Both the position numbers and the translations under genes were made by a program. A stretch of DNA of 64,000 nucleotides. Origin: Novosphingobium decolorationis. Its GTDB lineage: Bacteria; Pseudomonadota; Alphaproteobacteria; Sphingomonadales; Sphingomonadaceae. Positions 16,661-27,072 of this stretch are shown one piece after another. The stretch lies in assembly GCF_018417475.1 (NCBI RefSeq), contig NZ_CP054856.1, positions 4,185,001-4,249,000 of the forward strand. The letters run 5' to 3'. The notes beneath the pieces are model-generated. The model did no database searches. It worked only from the letters and a program-made list of their open reading frames with translations, and was not told the origin of the DNA. Numbering within the stretch: position 1 is the first letter of the stretch; every line of letters begins with the position of its first letter.

Positions 16661-18058
16661 TCAGGTGTGGATCGGCTTGCCCTGGATGCCCATCGCGGCT
16701 TCCTTGATCGCTTCCGAGTGGGTCGGATGTGCGTGGCAGGTGTAGGCGATGTCTTCCGACGTGGCGCCGAATTCCATGGCCTGCGCAACCTGCGCGATCA
16801 TGGTGCCCGCGACCGAGGCAATGCACCACACGCCGAGCACGCGGTCGGTTTCCGCGTCCGCGATGACCTTCACGAAGCCGTCGGGCTCGTGGTTGGTCTT
16901 GGCGCGCGAGTTGGCCATCATCGGGAACTTGGAGGTCTTGACCTTGCCCTTTTCCTTGGCGGCTTCCTCGGTGAGGCCCACGCCCGCGATTTCGGGCTGG
17001 GTGTAGACGACGCTCGGGATGACGTCGTGGTTCACTATGCCGGTAAGGCCGGCAATGTTCTCCGCAACGGCAATGCCCTCGTCCTCGGCCTTGTGCGCGA
17101 GCATCGGACCCGGGATCACGTCGCCGATCGCCCACACGCCTTCGACCTTGGTGCCGAAGTCGTGGTCGGTCTCGATCTGGCCGCGCTGGTTCAGTTCCAG
17201 GCCGATCTTGTCGAGGCCGAGGCCATCGGTGTTGGGCTTGCGGCCGATTGCGACGAGCACGACGTCGGCGTCGAGCACTTCGGCATCGCCGCCAGCGGCC
17301 GGTTCGACGGTGACCTTGGCCGCGCCGTCCTTGACCTCGACGCCGGTGACCTTGGTCTTCAGCTTGAGGGTCATGCCCTGCTTCTTGAAGATCTTGCCGG
17401 CTTCCTTGCGCACGTCCCCGTCCATGCCGGGCAGGAGCTGGTCGAGGTATTCGACCACGGTGACTTCGGCGCCGAGACGACGCCAGACCGAACCGAGTTC
17501 CAGACCGATCACGCCGCCGCCGATGACGACCATCTTGCCCGGGACCTTGCCCAGTTCAAGCGCGCCGGTGCTGTCGACGACCACGCCGCCCGCGTTGTCG
17601 ACTTCAACGCCGGGAAGCGGCGTGACCGACGAACCGGTGGCGATGACGATGTTCTTGGCGGTCTTGGTCTCGCCGTTCACTTCGACGGTGTGCGCGTCCT
17701 TGAACTGCGCATAGCCCTTGAGCCAGTCGACCTTGTTCTTCTTGAAGAGGAACTCGATGCCGCCGGTCAGGCCCTTGACCGCGTCCTTGCGCTGGCCCTG
17801 CATCGTATCGAGGTCAAGCTCGGGCGTGACCTTGATGCCCATGCTGGCCATCGCGCCGTTGGCAGCCGCGTCGAAGTATTCCGAGGCGTGCAGAAGCGCC
17901 TTGGAGGGGATGCAGCCCACGTTGAGGCAGGTGCCGCCCAGCGTCTCGCGGCCTTCGGCGCACGCGGTCTTGAGACCCAGCTGCGCGCCGCGGATTGCCG
18001 CGACGTAGCCGCCCGGGCCCGCACCGATGACAAGCAGGTCGTAATCGTATTCAGCCAT
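16661..18058 (-). CDS. lpdA: Dihydrolipoamide dehydrogenase (E3)
   Basis: A 465-aa FAD enzyme that reoxidises the lipoyl arm of 2-oxoacid dehydrogenases with NAD+. The FAD-binding GAGPGGYVAAIRGAQLG is at residues 12-28, the redox-active disulfide in GGTCLNVGCIPSK near 41-53, the NAD fingerprint GGGVIGLELGSVW near 180-192, and the active-site HAHPTHSE near 442-449. GGAG lies ahead of the ATG. It is last in mdh-sucD-sucA-sucB-lpd, so it most likely serves the 2-oxoglutarate dehydrogenase complex. Confidence 0.97.
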   Translation of the reverse strand: MAEYDYDLLVIGAGPGGYVAAIRGAQLGLKTACAEGRETLGGTCLNVGCIPSKALLHASEYFDAAANGAMASMGIKVTPELDLDTMQGQRKDAVKGLTGGIEFLFKKNKVDWLKGYAQFKDAHTVEVNGETKTAKNIVIATGSSVTPLPGVEVDNAGGVVVDSTGALELGKVPGKMVVIGGGVIGLELGSVWRRLGAEVTVVEYLDQLLPGMDGDVRKEAGKIFKKQGMTLKLKTKVTGVEVKDGAAKVTVEPAAGGDAEVLDADVVLVAIGRKPNTDGLGLDKIGLELNQRGQIETDHDFGTKVEGVWAIGDVIPGPMLAHKAEDEGIAVAENIAGLTGIVNHDVIPSVVYTQPEIAGVGLTEEAAKEKGKVKTSKFPMMANSRAKTNHEPDGFVKVIADAETDRVLGVWCIASVAGTMIAQVAQAMEFGATSEDIAYTCHAHPTHSEAIKEAAMGIQGKPIHT

Positions 18059-18167
18059 AACCTGGCTCCAATCCTTCGTTCGTCATCCCCGTGTATAGCG
18101 GGGATCCCGTTGGTCGGGAGAGAAAAGAGCGGGGCCCCCGCGACTAGGCGGCGCGGGGGCGACGCGA

Positions 18168-19367
18168 TCAGAGGTCGATGAGGAGGCGCGTGGGGTCCTC
18201 GATCGCTTCCTTGATGGTCTTGAGCGCGGTAACCGCCTCGCGACCGTCAATGATGCGGTGGTCGTAGGACAGCGCGATGTACATCATCGGGCGGATCACG
18301 ATCTGGCCGTTGCGCACGACCGGACGGTCCTCGATGCGGTGAAGGCCGAGCACCGCCGACTGCGGCGGGTTGATGATCGGGGTCGACATGAGGCCACCGA
18401 ACACGCCGCCGTTGGAGATCGTGAAGGTACCGCCCTTCATGTCTTCCATGGTCAGCGTGCCTTCCTTGGCCTTCTTGCCGTAGTCGGCAATCGCCTTCTC
18501 GATGCCCGCGAACGACAGCTTGTCGCAGTCCTTCACGACGGGGACGACGAGGCCGTTCGGGGCCGAGACCGCGATCGAGATGTCGACGTAGTCGTGGTAG
18601 ACGATCTCGTTGCCGTCGATCTGCGCGTTGACCGCCGGGATGTCCTTGAGCGCGAGCACCGAAGCCTTCGCGAAGTAGGACATGAAGCCGAGCTTGATGC
18701 CGTGCTTCTTGGCGAAGATGTCCTTGTACTTGTTGCGCGATTCCATGACGGCCGACATGTCGACGTCATTGAAGGTGGTGAGGAGGGCTGCGTCCTCCTG
18801 CGCGCTCTTGAGGCGCTTGGCGATCGTCTGGCGAAGGCGCGTCATCTTCACGCGCTCTTCCTGGCGAGCCGGAGCCGCGGCGACCGAACCGGCCGAAGCG
18901 GGCGCGTCGGCGGGCTTGTTCTTGGCGGCGGCGATCACATCGTCCTTGGTGATGCGGCCGTCCTTGCCGGTGCCCTTGATGGTGGCCGGATCGATGCCGT
19001 ATTCGAGCACCGCGCGGCGCACGGCCGGCGAGAGCACGGCGGCATCGGTCGTCGAACCTTCGCTGGCGGCCGGTGCGGGAGCCGGGGCCGAAGCAGCCGG
19101 TGCGGGGGCCGGAGCGGCCGCGCCGCCCGAGCCGGACTCGATCGTGGCGATCAGCGCGTCGACGGTGACGGTGTCACCCTCGGCGGCAAGCTGCTCGCCC
19201 ATGACGCCGTCGTGCGGCGCCATGACGTCGATTGCGACCTTGTCGGTTTCCAGGCTGCAGATGGGCTCGTCGGCGGCAACCGCTTCACCGGGCTGCTTGA
19301 GCCATTCGCCAATGGTGGCCTCGGTGACGGATTCGCCGAGAGTGGGGACCTTGATTTCGGTGGACAT
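18168..19367 (-). CDS. sucB: 2-oxoglutarate dehydrogenase E2, dihydrolipoyl succinyltransferase
   Basis: A 399-aa core enzyme of the 2-oxoglutarate dehydrogenase complex. The order is a lipoyl domain (lysine in [12 protein letters not shown], about residue 43), an Ala/Pro-rich hinge, a peripheral-subunit binding domain ([33 protein letters not shown], 110-145) and an acyltransferase domain ending in [13 protein letters not shown] with the catalytic His. The start lies 9 bp after the sucA stop, so translation is probably coupled. Confidence 0.97.
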   Translation of the reverse strand: MSTEIKVPTLGESVTEATIGEWLKQPGEAVAADEPICSLETDKVAIDVMAPHDGVMGEQLAAEGDTVTVDALIATIESGSGGAAAPAPAPAASAPAPAPAASEGSTTDAAVLSPAVRRAVLEYGIDPATIKGTGKDGRITKDDVIAAAKNKPADAPASAGSVAAAPARQEERVKMTRLRQTIAKRLKSAQEDAALLTTFNDVDMSAVMESRNKYKDIFAKKHGIKLGFMSYFAKASVLALKDIPAVNAQIDGNEIVYHDYVDISIAVSAPNGLVVPVVKDCDKLSFAGIEKAIADYGKKAKEGTLTMEDMKGGTFTISNGGVFGGLMSTPIINPPQSAVLGLHRIEDRPVVRNGQIVIRPMMYIALSYDHRIIDGREAVTALKTIKEAIEDPTRLLIDL

Positions 19368-19376
19368 GATTTACTC

Positions 19377-22229
19377 TCAAGCCTTCTGCTTGCGACGGAG
19401 TTCGGAACGGACGGAGAGGTGGAGCGCGTCGGCGACCAGGGCCGACTGCTCGGCCACGTGGCGCTTGGCAAGACCCGTTGCAGGCGAAGCCGAAGCGTTG
19501 CGACCAGCGTAACGCGGACGCGGGTTCGAGACGCCGGCTTCCTTGGCAGCGGCCTCGATCTCGCTTTCGACGAAGAACCAGGCGCCGTTGTTCTTGGGCT
19601 CTTCCTGGCACCAGCAGATTTCCTCGAGGTTGGTCATGCGCGAGAGGCGCAGGGCCAGCGGCTCGCCCGGGAACGGGTAGAGCTGCTCGAGGCGGATGAT
19701 CTGGGTGTCGTCGATCTCGTTTTCATCGCGCGCTTCGACGAGGTCGTAGTAGACCTTGCCCGAGCACAGGATGACCTTCTTGGTAGCCTTGTCTTCCGGC
19801 GCCTTGGGGTCGGAAAGGATACGGTAGAAGTGGCCGTCGCCGGTGAAGTCCTCGGCCTTCGACTTGGCTGCGGCGTGACGCAGCAGCGACTTGGGCGTCA
19901 TGATGATCAGCGGCTTGCGGAACGGACGGTGCATCTGCCGGCGCAGCACGTGGAAGTAGTTGGCCGGGGTGGTGATGTTGCACACCTGGATGTTGTCGTT
20001 CGCGCACAGCTGGAGGTAACGCTCGAGGCGGGCCGAGGAGTGCTCGGGGCCCTGGCCTTCGTAGCCGTGGGGCAGCAGCATCACGAGACCGTTCGCGCGC
20101 AGCCACTTCGATTCCGAGGAGGCGACGTACTGGTCGATGATGATCTGCGCGCCGTTGGCGAAGTCACCGAACTGGGCTTCCCACAGGACCAGGGTCTTGG
20201 GGTCGGCGCTGGCGTAGCCGTACTCGAAGCCGAGCACGCCATATTCCGAAAGCGTCGAGTTCAGGACCTCGAAGGTGCCGTGGGGCAGCGTCTTGATCGG
20301 GGTGTACTTGCGCTCGTCCTTCTGGTCGACCCAGACGGCGTGGCGCTGCGAGAAGGTGCCGCGTTCGCAGTCCTGGCCGGACAGGCGCACGCCGTACCCC
20401 TCGGTCACGAGGCTGCCGAAGGCGAGCGCCTCGGCGGTGGCCCAGTCGAAACCTTCGCCAGCTGCGAACATCTCTTCCTTGGCCTTGAGCACGCGGCTCA
20501 GCGTCTTGTGGACGGTGAGGTCCTCAGGAACGGTGGTCAGCGTACGGCCCAGGCTGTCGAACAGCTTGGTGTCGATGCCGGTCTGCACGTTGCGGCGCGC
20601 GGTTTCCGCATCGGCAGGCTTGTGGAAGCCCGACCAGCGGCCCGAGAACCAGTCGGCGTGGTTCGACTTGTAGGTCTTGGCCGCTTCGAACTCGTCCTCG
20701 AGATGCGCGTTGAACGCAGCTTCGGTCTCGGCGAGGAAGGCATCGTCGATGACGCCTTCGGCCTTCAGGCGGTCCGAGTAGATCTTGGCCACACCGGGGT
20801 GCTTCTTGATCTGGGCGTACATCAGGGGCTGCGTGAAGCCGGGCTCGTCGCCTTCGTTGTGGCCGAAGCGGCGGTAGCACCACATGTCGATCACGATGTC
20901 GCGGCCGAAGGTCTGGCGGTAGTCGATCGCCAGCTTGCAGGCGAAGGTCACGGCCGCCGGATCATCGCCGTTGACGTGCAGGATCGGGGCCTGGACGCCC
21001 TTGGCGACATCCGAGGGGTACGGCGAGTTGCGCGCGAAGGCGGGGCTCGTCGTGAAGCCGATCTGGTTGTTGATGACGAAGTGGATGCAGCCACCGGTGT
21101 TGTAGCCCTTGACGCCCGAGAGGCCGAAGCACTCCCACACGACGCCCTGGCCGGCAAAGGCGGCGTCGCCGTGGATAAGCACGGGAAGGACGGTCTTGTG
21201 CTTGGCGCCCGGACCCACATCGTCGCCGATGTCGTCGTGGCTGACCTGGTAGCTGCGCACCTTGCCCAGGACGACCGGGTTCACGGTCTCGAGGTGCGAG
21301 GGGTTGGGCATGAGGCTCATGTGAACCTTGATGCCGTCGAAGTCACGGTCGGCCGAGGTACCCAGGTGGTACTTCACGTCGCCCGAGCCGCCCACGTCCT
21401 CGGGGTTGGCGGTGCCGCCCGAGAATTCGTGGAAGATGACCTTGTAGGGCTTGGCCATGACGTTGGCGAGGACGTTCAGGCGGCCGCGGTGGGCCATGCC
21501 GTAGACGATTTCCTTGACGCCGAGCTGGCCGCCGTACTTGATCACGGCTTCGAGCGCCGGGATCATCGATTCGCCGCCATCAAGGCCGAAGCGCTTCGTG
21601 CCGACGTACTTCTTGCCGAGGAACTTCTCGTACTGTTCGCCGCGCACGACGGCCTGAAGGATTGCCTTCTTGCCTTCGGGGGTGAACTCGATTTCCTTGT
21701 CGGGACCTTCGAAACGGTCCTGGAGGAAGCGGCGCTCCTCGACGTCGGCGATGTGCATGTACTCGAGGCCGACGTTGCCGCAGTAGTTGGCGCGCAGGAT
21801 CTGCACCAGCTCGCGCACGGTCGTCCATTCAAGGCCGAGGTTGCCGCCCACGAAGACCGGACGGTCCAGCGCGGCGCCTTCAAAGCCGTGGTACTCGGGC
21901 GTGAGGTCCTTGGGCAGCTCGCGCTTGGCAAGGCCGAGGGGGTCGAGGTTGGCGGCCATGTGGCCACGCACGCGGTAGGTGCGGATGAGCATCATGGCGC
22001 GGATCGAGTCCGCAGCCGCCTGGTCGATGCTCTTCTGGTCGACCTTCGCGCCGCCCTTGCCGGCGGCCTTCTCGACAGCCATGCGCAGAGCGGAAGGATC
22101 GAGGCCCTGGGTCAGGTCGTCTTCGAACTCGGCGCCGACGAGGGGCCAGTTCTTGCGCTGCCAGCTGGGTCCCTGCTGGGGGCCGTCAAGGCCCGTATCG
22201 GGGGTGAACTCGAAACTTTCGTCGCCCAT
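19377..22229 (-). CDS. sucA: 2-oxoglutarate dehydrogenase E1
   Basis: A 950-aa thiamine-diphosphate enzyme that decarboxylates 2-oxoglutarate and succinylates E2. It has the GMAHRGRLNVLAN motif near residue 245, the ThDP-binding segment with GDAAFAGQGVVWE near 350, and AQFGDFANGAQIIIDQ near 690. The length is normal. AAGG precedes the ATG at 22229. The intergenic gap to sucD contains a hairpin. Confidence 0.98.
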   Translation of the reverse strand: MGDESFEFTPDTGLDGPQQGPSWQRKNWPLVGAEFEDDLTQGLDPSALRMAVEKAAGKGGAKVDQKSIDQAAADSIRAMMLIRTYRVRGHMAANLDPLGLAKRELPKDLTPEYHGFEGAALDRPVFVGGNLGLEWTTVRELVQILRANYCGNVGLEYMHIADVEERRFLQDRFEGPDKEIEFTPEGKKAILQAVVRGEQYEKFLGKKYVGTKRFGLDGGESMIPALEAVIKYGGQLGVKEIVYGMAHRGRLNVLANVMAKPYKVIFHEFSGGTANPEDVGGSGDVKYHLGTSADRDFDGIKVHMSLMPNPSHLETVNPVVLGKVRSYQVSHDDIGDDVGPGAKHKTVLPVLIHGDAAFAGQGVVWECFGLSGVKGYNTGGCIHFVINNQIGFTTSPAFARNSPYPSDVAKGVQAPILHVNGDDPAAVTFACKLAIDYRQTFGRDIVIDMWCYRRFGHNEGDEPGFTQPLMYAQIKKHPGVAKIYSDRLKAEGVIDDAFLAETEAAFNAHLEDEFEAAKTYKSNHADWFSGRWSGFHKPADAETARRNVQTGIDTKLFDSLGRTLTTVPEDLTVHKTLSRVLKAKEEMFAAGEGFDWATAEALAFGSLVTEGYGVRLSGQDCERGTFSQRHAVWVDQKDERKYTPIKTLPHGTFEVLNSTLSEYGVLGFEYGYASADPKTLVLWEAQFGDFANGAQIIIDQYVASSESKWLRANGLVMLLPHGYEGQGPEHSSARLERYLQLCANDNIQVCNITTPANYFHVLRRQMHRPFRKPLIIMTPKSLLRHAAAKSKAEDFTGDGHFYRILSDPKAPEDKATKKVILCSGKVYYDLVEARDENEIDDTQIIRLEQLYPFPGEPLALRLSRMTNLEEICWCQEEPKNNGAWFFVESEIEAAAKEAGVSNPRPRYAGRNASASPATGLAKRHVAEQSALVADALHLSVRSELRRKQKA

Positions 22230-22369
22230 GGAATCACCTTTTCACGCCAGTATCGTCTCTGCGGCGCATGGAGGAATAGTTTTGGGACACTGTCGGGGGC
22301 CGGAGAGGAAGGCGCGGCAGTGGGATTACAGTTCTGTCGGCGTTTGGACGCCTTGTGTTTGTTGCCGTG

Positions 22370-22408
22370 TGGAGGCGGCACCCCGGAAAAACCGAGAGGC
22401 CGCCTCCA
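22370..22408 (-). other. Intercistronic hairpin between sucD and sucA
   Basis: A perfect 10-bp stem (22370-22379 with 22399-22408) closes a 19-nt loop just behind the sucD stop. On the minus strand no T-run follows, so it may stabilise or process the mRNA rather than terminate. Confidence 0.45.
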
Positions 22409-22420
22409 CCGGAAATAGGA

Positions 22421-23311
22421 TCAGGCCACTTCCTTGATGGCTTCGACCAGCGTCTCGCCCAGAAGCGAGGGGCTGGCGGCCACGCGGATGCCGGCTTCTT
22501 CCATCGCCGCGATCTTGTCTTCGGCGCCGCCCTGGCCGCCCGAGACAATCGCGCCTGCGTGGCCCATGCGGCGGCCCGGAGGCGCCGTACGGCCCGCGAT
22601 GAAGCCGGCCATCGGCTTCTTGCGGCCACGCTTGGCTTCGTCCTTGAGGAACTGTGCAGCTTCCTCTTCGGCCGAGCCGCCGATTTCGCCGATCATGATG
22701 ATCGACTTGGTCTCGTCGTCGGCGAGGAAGAGCTCGAGGACGTCGATGAAGTTGGTGCCGTTGACCGGGTCACCGCCGATGCCGACGGCCGTGGTCTGGC
22801 CAAGGCCCGCGTTGGTGGTCTGGAACACGGCTTCGTAGGTCAGCGTGCCCGAGCGCGAGACCACGCCGACCGAACCCTTCGAGAAGATGTTGGCGGGCAT
22901 GATGCCGATCTTGCACTCACCGGGGGTGAGCAGGCCAGGGCAGTTGGGGCCGATGAGGCGCGACTTCGAACCCGAAAGGGCGCGCTTCACGCGAACCATG
23001 TCGAGCACGGGAACACCCTCGGTGATGGCGACGATCAGTTCGATCTCGGCATCGATGGCTTCGAGGATGGCGTCCGCGCAGCCCGAGGGCGGAACATAGA
23101 CGCACGAGGCGTTGGCGCCGGTGACGGCCTTGGCCTCGGCCACGGTATCGAACTGGGGCAGGCCCAGGTGATCGGTACCGCCCTTGCCGGGGGTCACGCC
23201 GGCAACCATCTGGGTGCCATAGTCAAGCGCGGCCTGGGTATGGAAGCTGCCGGTCTTGCCGGTCATACCCTGCGTGATGACCTTGGTATTCTTGTCGACG
23301 AGAATGGACAT
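22421..23311 (-). CDS. sucD: Succinyl-CoA synthetase alpha subunit
   Basis: A 296-aa subunit that carries CoA-binding and the phosphohistidine of succinyl-CoA synthetase. It begins [21 protein letters not shown] and has [17 protein letters not shown] near residue 124 and the active-site region [17 protein letters not shown] near 246. An upstream in-frame Met is ignored because the family starts at 23311, where AGGAA precedes. The beta subunit gene sucC is not next to it or anywhere in the window, so the partner must be encoded elsewhere. Confidence 0.97.
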   Translation of the reverse strand: MSILVDKNTKVITQGMTGKTGSFHTQAALDYGTQMVAGVTPGKGGTDHLGLPQFDTVAEAKAVTGANASCVYVPPSGCADAILEAIDAEIELIVAITEGVPVLDMVRVKRALSGSKSRLIGPNCPGLLTPGECKIGIMPANIFSKGSVGVVSRSGTLTYEAVFQTTNAGLGQTTAVGIGGDPVNGTNFIDVLELFLADDETKSIIMIGEIGGSAEEEAAQFLKDEAKRGRKKPMAGFIAGRTAPPGRRMGHAGAIVSGGQGGAEDKIAAMEEAGIRVAASPSLLGETLVEAIKEVA

Positions 23312-23383
23312 AGGGTTATTCCTGTTCCTGGGCTGGAGCGGCCTCAAAGGCCGGGGTCCGGTGTACTAGGAGTAATGTATGTC

Positions 23384-23406
23384 GCGGACCAGAGGCTCCG
23401 GTCCGC
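23384..23406 (-). other. Hairpin between mdh and sucD
   Basis: A 7-bp stem GCGGACC/GGTCCGC with a 9-nt loop lies about 20 bp behind the mdh stop. It is a likely mRNA processing or stability element; no T-run follows. Confidence 0.4.
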
Positions 23407-23425
23407 AACACACAAGTGTATTTGC

Positions 23426-24442
<1,017 letters not shown>

Positions 24443-24528
24443 TCATCCCGCGAAAGGCAGGCACCGGGTACTTGCAATCGCGGCCCTAGTCCTCTCGGGG
24501 GGACATTGCAACCGGGAAAGGGCGCAAG

Positions 24529-24548
24529 AACCGCCGAATTCGGAGGTT
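24529..24548. promoter_or_regulatory. 20-bp imperfect palindrome upstream of mdh
   Basis: AACCGCCGAATTCGGAGGTT reads the same on both strands except for one mismatched pair. It lies about 140 bp ahead of mdh and could be an operator for the TCA operon. The remaining 24389-24844 gap shows no convincing gene. Confidence 0.3.
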
Positions 24549-24786
24549 TTTATGATAATAGTTCGCAATTGCATTAAGGCGTGTTGCTGCGGTTTTGGGA
24601 ACGTATTTCGGCGGGTTTCCGTATGCCGGGCGGGCGGCGTAGGCCTGGCCGGATGGCCCCGGCGGTCCGGATTAGGCCAAGTTCGTTGCGCAAGTGTGCA
24701 GGGCTTGTGCGATGCTCGCAAGATGGATGGTCCGAGTCGCCCCGTGGCGTCGGTCTGTTGCTTTGCGTCTCCGGGGCGGGGGCACG

Positions 24787-24819
24787 AAAAAGCCCCTCGG
24801 CCGTAGGGCAAAGGGGCTT
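24787..24819 (-). terminator. Intrinsic terminator of the 24845-25219 gene
   Basis: Stem AAGCCCCT/AGGGGCTT (24790-24797 with 24812-24819), running on the minus strand into a T-run (A-run at 24787-24791 on plus). Confidence 0.8.
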
Positions 24820-24844
24820 CGGAAGGGCGGTTTGCCGGAAGGCT

Positions 24845-25219
24845 TCAGAAGCCGGTGGCGAGGTGGCTTTCAAACTGTTCGGCCATGCGGCGGTCGAGCT
24901 GGCGGCAGATCGAGATCCACCAGGTGCACGAGCGCGTATCGCCCACGAGGCGCGCGGCCTGGGCGTTGTGGCGGGCATGCTCGGCCGCGGACAGGCCGTG
25001 CCGGGCGAAGTGCTGAAGCGCTTCGGCCAGAAGGGTCTCGTCGTTCGCGGGCGCGGGAGTCCGGTCGAACTCGCGCGAGACGATCGAGACGTCGATCGAG
25101 CCTGAGCGGCATTTGCGGTCGGCGTTGTCGTTGGTGCTGTCGAGCGGGGCCGAGACGCACTGCATGCGTTCGAGGAAGGGGATGGCTCGTCCTTTCGCAG
25201 CTGCGAAGCGTATTGCCAT
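24845..25219 (-). CDS. Small cytoplasmic protein of unknown function
   Basis: Up to 124 aa. The C-terminal half is strongly helical: LLAEALQHFARHGLSAAEHARHNAQAARLVGDTR, then a tryptophan pair and ICRQLDRRMAEQ. I recognise this pattern as common in sphingomonad hypothetical proteins but know no function. The true start is uncertain; a later Met (25165, MQCVSAPL) is an alternative. It has its own terminator, which supports a real gene. Confidence 0.65.
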   Translation of the reverse strand: MAIRFAAAKGRAIPFLERMQCVSAPLDSTNDNADRKCRSGSIDVSIVSREFDRTPAPANDETLLAEALQHFARHGLSAAEHARHNAQAARLVGDTRSCTWWISICRQLDRRMAEQFESHLATGF

Positions 25220-25345
25220 TTTGTGGTCGAGGCCTTTCCGTTTCTCCAGAGTCCGGTTCCTCTGCTCCGTAAGAGCGGGTCCGTTAGAGAATCCCTATCA
25301 CTCAAGGCGCTAAGTCTTTGTGTGGGGCTATGGTTTCCAAATGGT

Positions 25346-26497
25346 TTACGGCGCCTCGGGAGGCCTCGGAGTGCTGCGGTCGTGTTCGATCCAGCGCCCC
25401 GAGTTGCGATATTCGGGGCGCACGCGGGCGCCTGCGGGAAGTCCATCGGCCGCCGGCTCAGACGGGAAAGCCGTCGCGGACAGGGGGGCGCTCCCCGATG
25501 TGCCGACCGCAGGTGGCGGGATGAGCGCCCTCGCGAGGTCCTCGTAGGCTTGCTGGATCACGGTCGGATCGCTTTGGGTTTCGGTGGTGGGCGTCAGGGC
25601 ATCGGCCGCGGTTCTGCGGCGTTCGCTTGCCGGTTCCATACCCGTATAGAAGTAGCGGAACGTGGCCGCACGGCCGGCGGCGCCCTTGAAGCTGTAGAAC
25701 CGGTGGGCGCCAATGGTCGTCAGGGGCTGGAGGCTGGAGGCCCAGTACGGCGCCACTTGAAGCGTATGGTAATGGGTCGCGAGACCGGCGGGGGCATAGA
25801 CATCGCCCGACAGCGCGCCCCTCGCCACCGTTTCGGCGCGGTTCCAGAAGTAGGTCGCCGGACGACGGGACAGGGAGCCATCGCAGGTGAAGGAGAACTG
25901 GCAGCCCGTGGCGAGCTCGGAGCCTTCGTAGACAACGCCGCACACGGTGTCGGGATAACTGGGGTGCGCGAGGCGGTTGAGGACGACCTGGGCGACGGCG
26001 CGCTGTCCGGCGTCGGGCTCGCTCGCGGCTTCGTAGTAGATCGCGCTGGTCAGGCATTGCAGCGCGCGGGAGCGGTCGGTCGGCGAACTGGTGAAGGGCA
26101 GGTCGAGGACGTGGAGGGGCTGTGCCGTAGGGTTCTGGCCGATGGCGTGCCCGACAATCGTGCCCGCCAGGCCATCACCCTGGACGGCCTTGTCCGCTTC
26201 GAGATAGTAGAACGCCGAGCCCGGGAAGCTGGCCCCCGCCTGCTCGAACGGCATCGGATCGGGCGTGTGGTGCTGGGTGGCGGCGTTGGCGATGCGGAAG
26301 CGCTCCCAGGTGCCGGGCATGGCAAAGGCGGTCAGGGCGGCCAACGAGAGTACGGTTCCGATCCGCCTGGTATAGGCGCGGCGCGGTGCGGCGGTGCGGG
26401 TGGTGAACCGGCGGGCCCGGCGCTTGCGGGCAAAGCGCCCCTGGAAGTCGGCAGGGCGGCCATCGCGTAAATCGGGCAGGGCAGGCACGCGCGACAT
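25346..26497 (-). CDS. SleB-like cell-wall hydrolase with membrane anchor
   Basis: A protein of 383 aa. A basic N-terminus is followed by one membrane segment (IGTVLSLAALTAFAMPG, about 45-61). A Hydrolase_2/SleB domain follows (about 150-280): CLTSAIYYEAASEPDAGQRAVAQVVLNRLAHPSYPDTVCGVVYEGS, with the catalytic glutamate in YYEAA. These enzymes cut peptidoglycan glycan strands. The tail is proline- and alanine-rich. The ATG at 26497 is preferred since upstream codons lack family similarity. Confidence 0.88.
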   Translation of the reverse strand: MSRVPALPDLRDGRPADFQGRFARKRRARRFTTRTAAPRRAYTRRIGTVLSLAALTAFAMPGTWERFRIANAATQHHTPDPMPFEQAGASFPGSAFYYLEADKAVQGDGLAGTIVGHAIGQNPTAQPLHVLDLPFTSSPTDRSRALQCLTSAIYYEAASEPDAGQRAVAQVVLNRLAHPSYPDTVCGVVYEGSELATGCQFSFTCDGSLSRRPATYFWNRAETVARGALSGDVYAPAGLATHYHTLQVAPYWASSLQPLTTIGAHRFYSFKGAAGRAATFRYFYTGMEPASERRRTAADALTPTTETQSDPTVIQQAYEDLARALIPPPAVGTSGSAPLSATAFPSEPAADGLPAGARVRPEYRNSGRWIEHDRSTPRPPEAP

Positions 26498-26733
26498 GGG
26501 GTTTCGTTCCGGATCCTTGGTTCGCCTGCCCCCTCCCCATATCGGGCAGGGGGGCGAGCGTTGGCGGCACTCTCTATACAATACGCATCGTGGGTCGCGG
26601 TCACGCCTGTGAGGCGCGTCCCACCTCGGTACATGGATCGAGGTTCGTCAGATTAGGGGAAAGGCTTTAAGAAAGCCTCTGCAAGCTGCCAAGATGGTTC
26701 CGCGCAAGGATTGCAGGGCGAGAGGTCTTTGAG

Positions 26734-26762
26734 TTGCAATTTCCCCATGGCGCACCTAAAGG
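26734..26762 (+). promoter_or_regulatory. Candidate promoter of the btu operon
   Basis: TTGCAA (26734-26739), 17 bp, then TAAAGG (26757-26762), placing transcription start right at the riboswitch 5' end. Confidence 0.4.
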
Positions 26763-26771
26763 CCGCGCGCA

Positions 26772-26948
26772 CGCCACGGGTTGCCTGCCCGCGTTGACGC
26801 GGGGGCAGGCCTAAGAGGGAAGCCGGTTGCAACTCCGGCGCTGCCCCCGCAACTGTGACCGGGGAGCATCCCCTCCATTCGCGCCACTGAGCAATCGGGA
26901 AGGCCGGACGGGGATGCATCGATCCGGAAAGCCAGGAGACCTGCCCGG
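26772..26948 (+). promoter_or_regulatory. Cobalamin (B12) riboswitch
   Basis: The leader has the class hallmarks in order: AGAGGGAAGCCGG, CCCCCGCAACTGTGACC, GCCACTG, CGGGAAGG, and the 3' B12 box AAGCCAGGAGACCTGCC at 26929-26945. It folds next to the btuB start region and should turn the btuBFCD operon down when adenosylcobalamin is plentiful. The sequence between 26948 and the btuB start (27073) holds the likely expression platform. Confidence 0.95.
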
Positions 26949-27072
26949 GGTCGTCGTTTGCAAACCGGGCGAGGGGACCGGAGGGCAGCGGTATGGGGCG
27001 CCACTTCGGGACCGGCGCGATCCTTCCGCCATGAACGGCCACACGTTCAGGGGGTTCCGGAAGGGGTATGAC

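Noticed and set aside
18258..22418. A 1386-codon open frame on the plus strand opposite sucB and sucA
   Set aside because: It is the mirror of two well-recognised genes in GC-rich DNA, has no ribosome-binding site and resembles no protein.
24552..24806. Plus-strand frame starting MIIVRNCIKACCCGFG with GGAGG ahead
   Set aside because: After the first 15 residues the composition is random-looking, the frame runs through the terminator of the opposite gene, and the GGAGG belongs to a palindrome.
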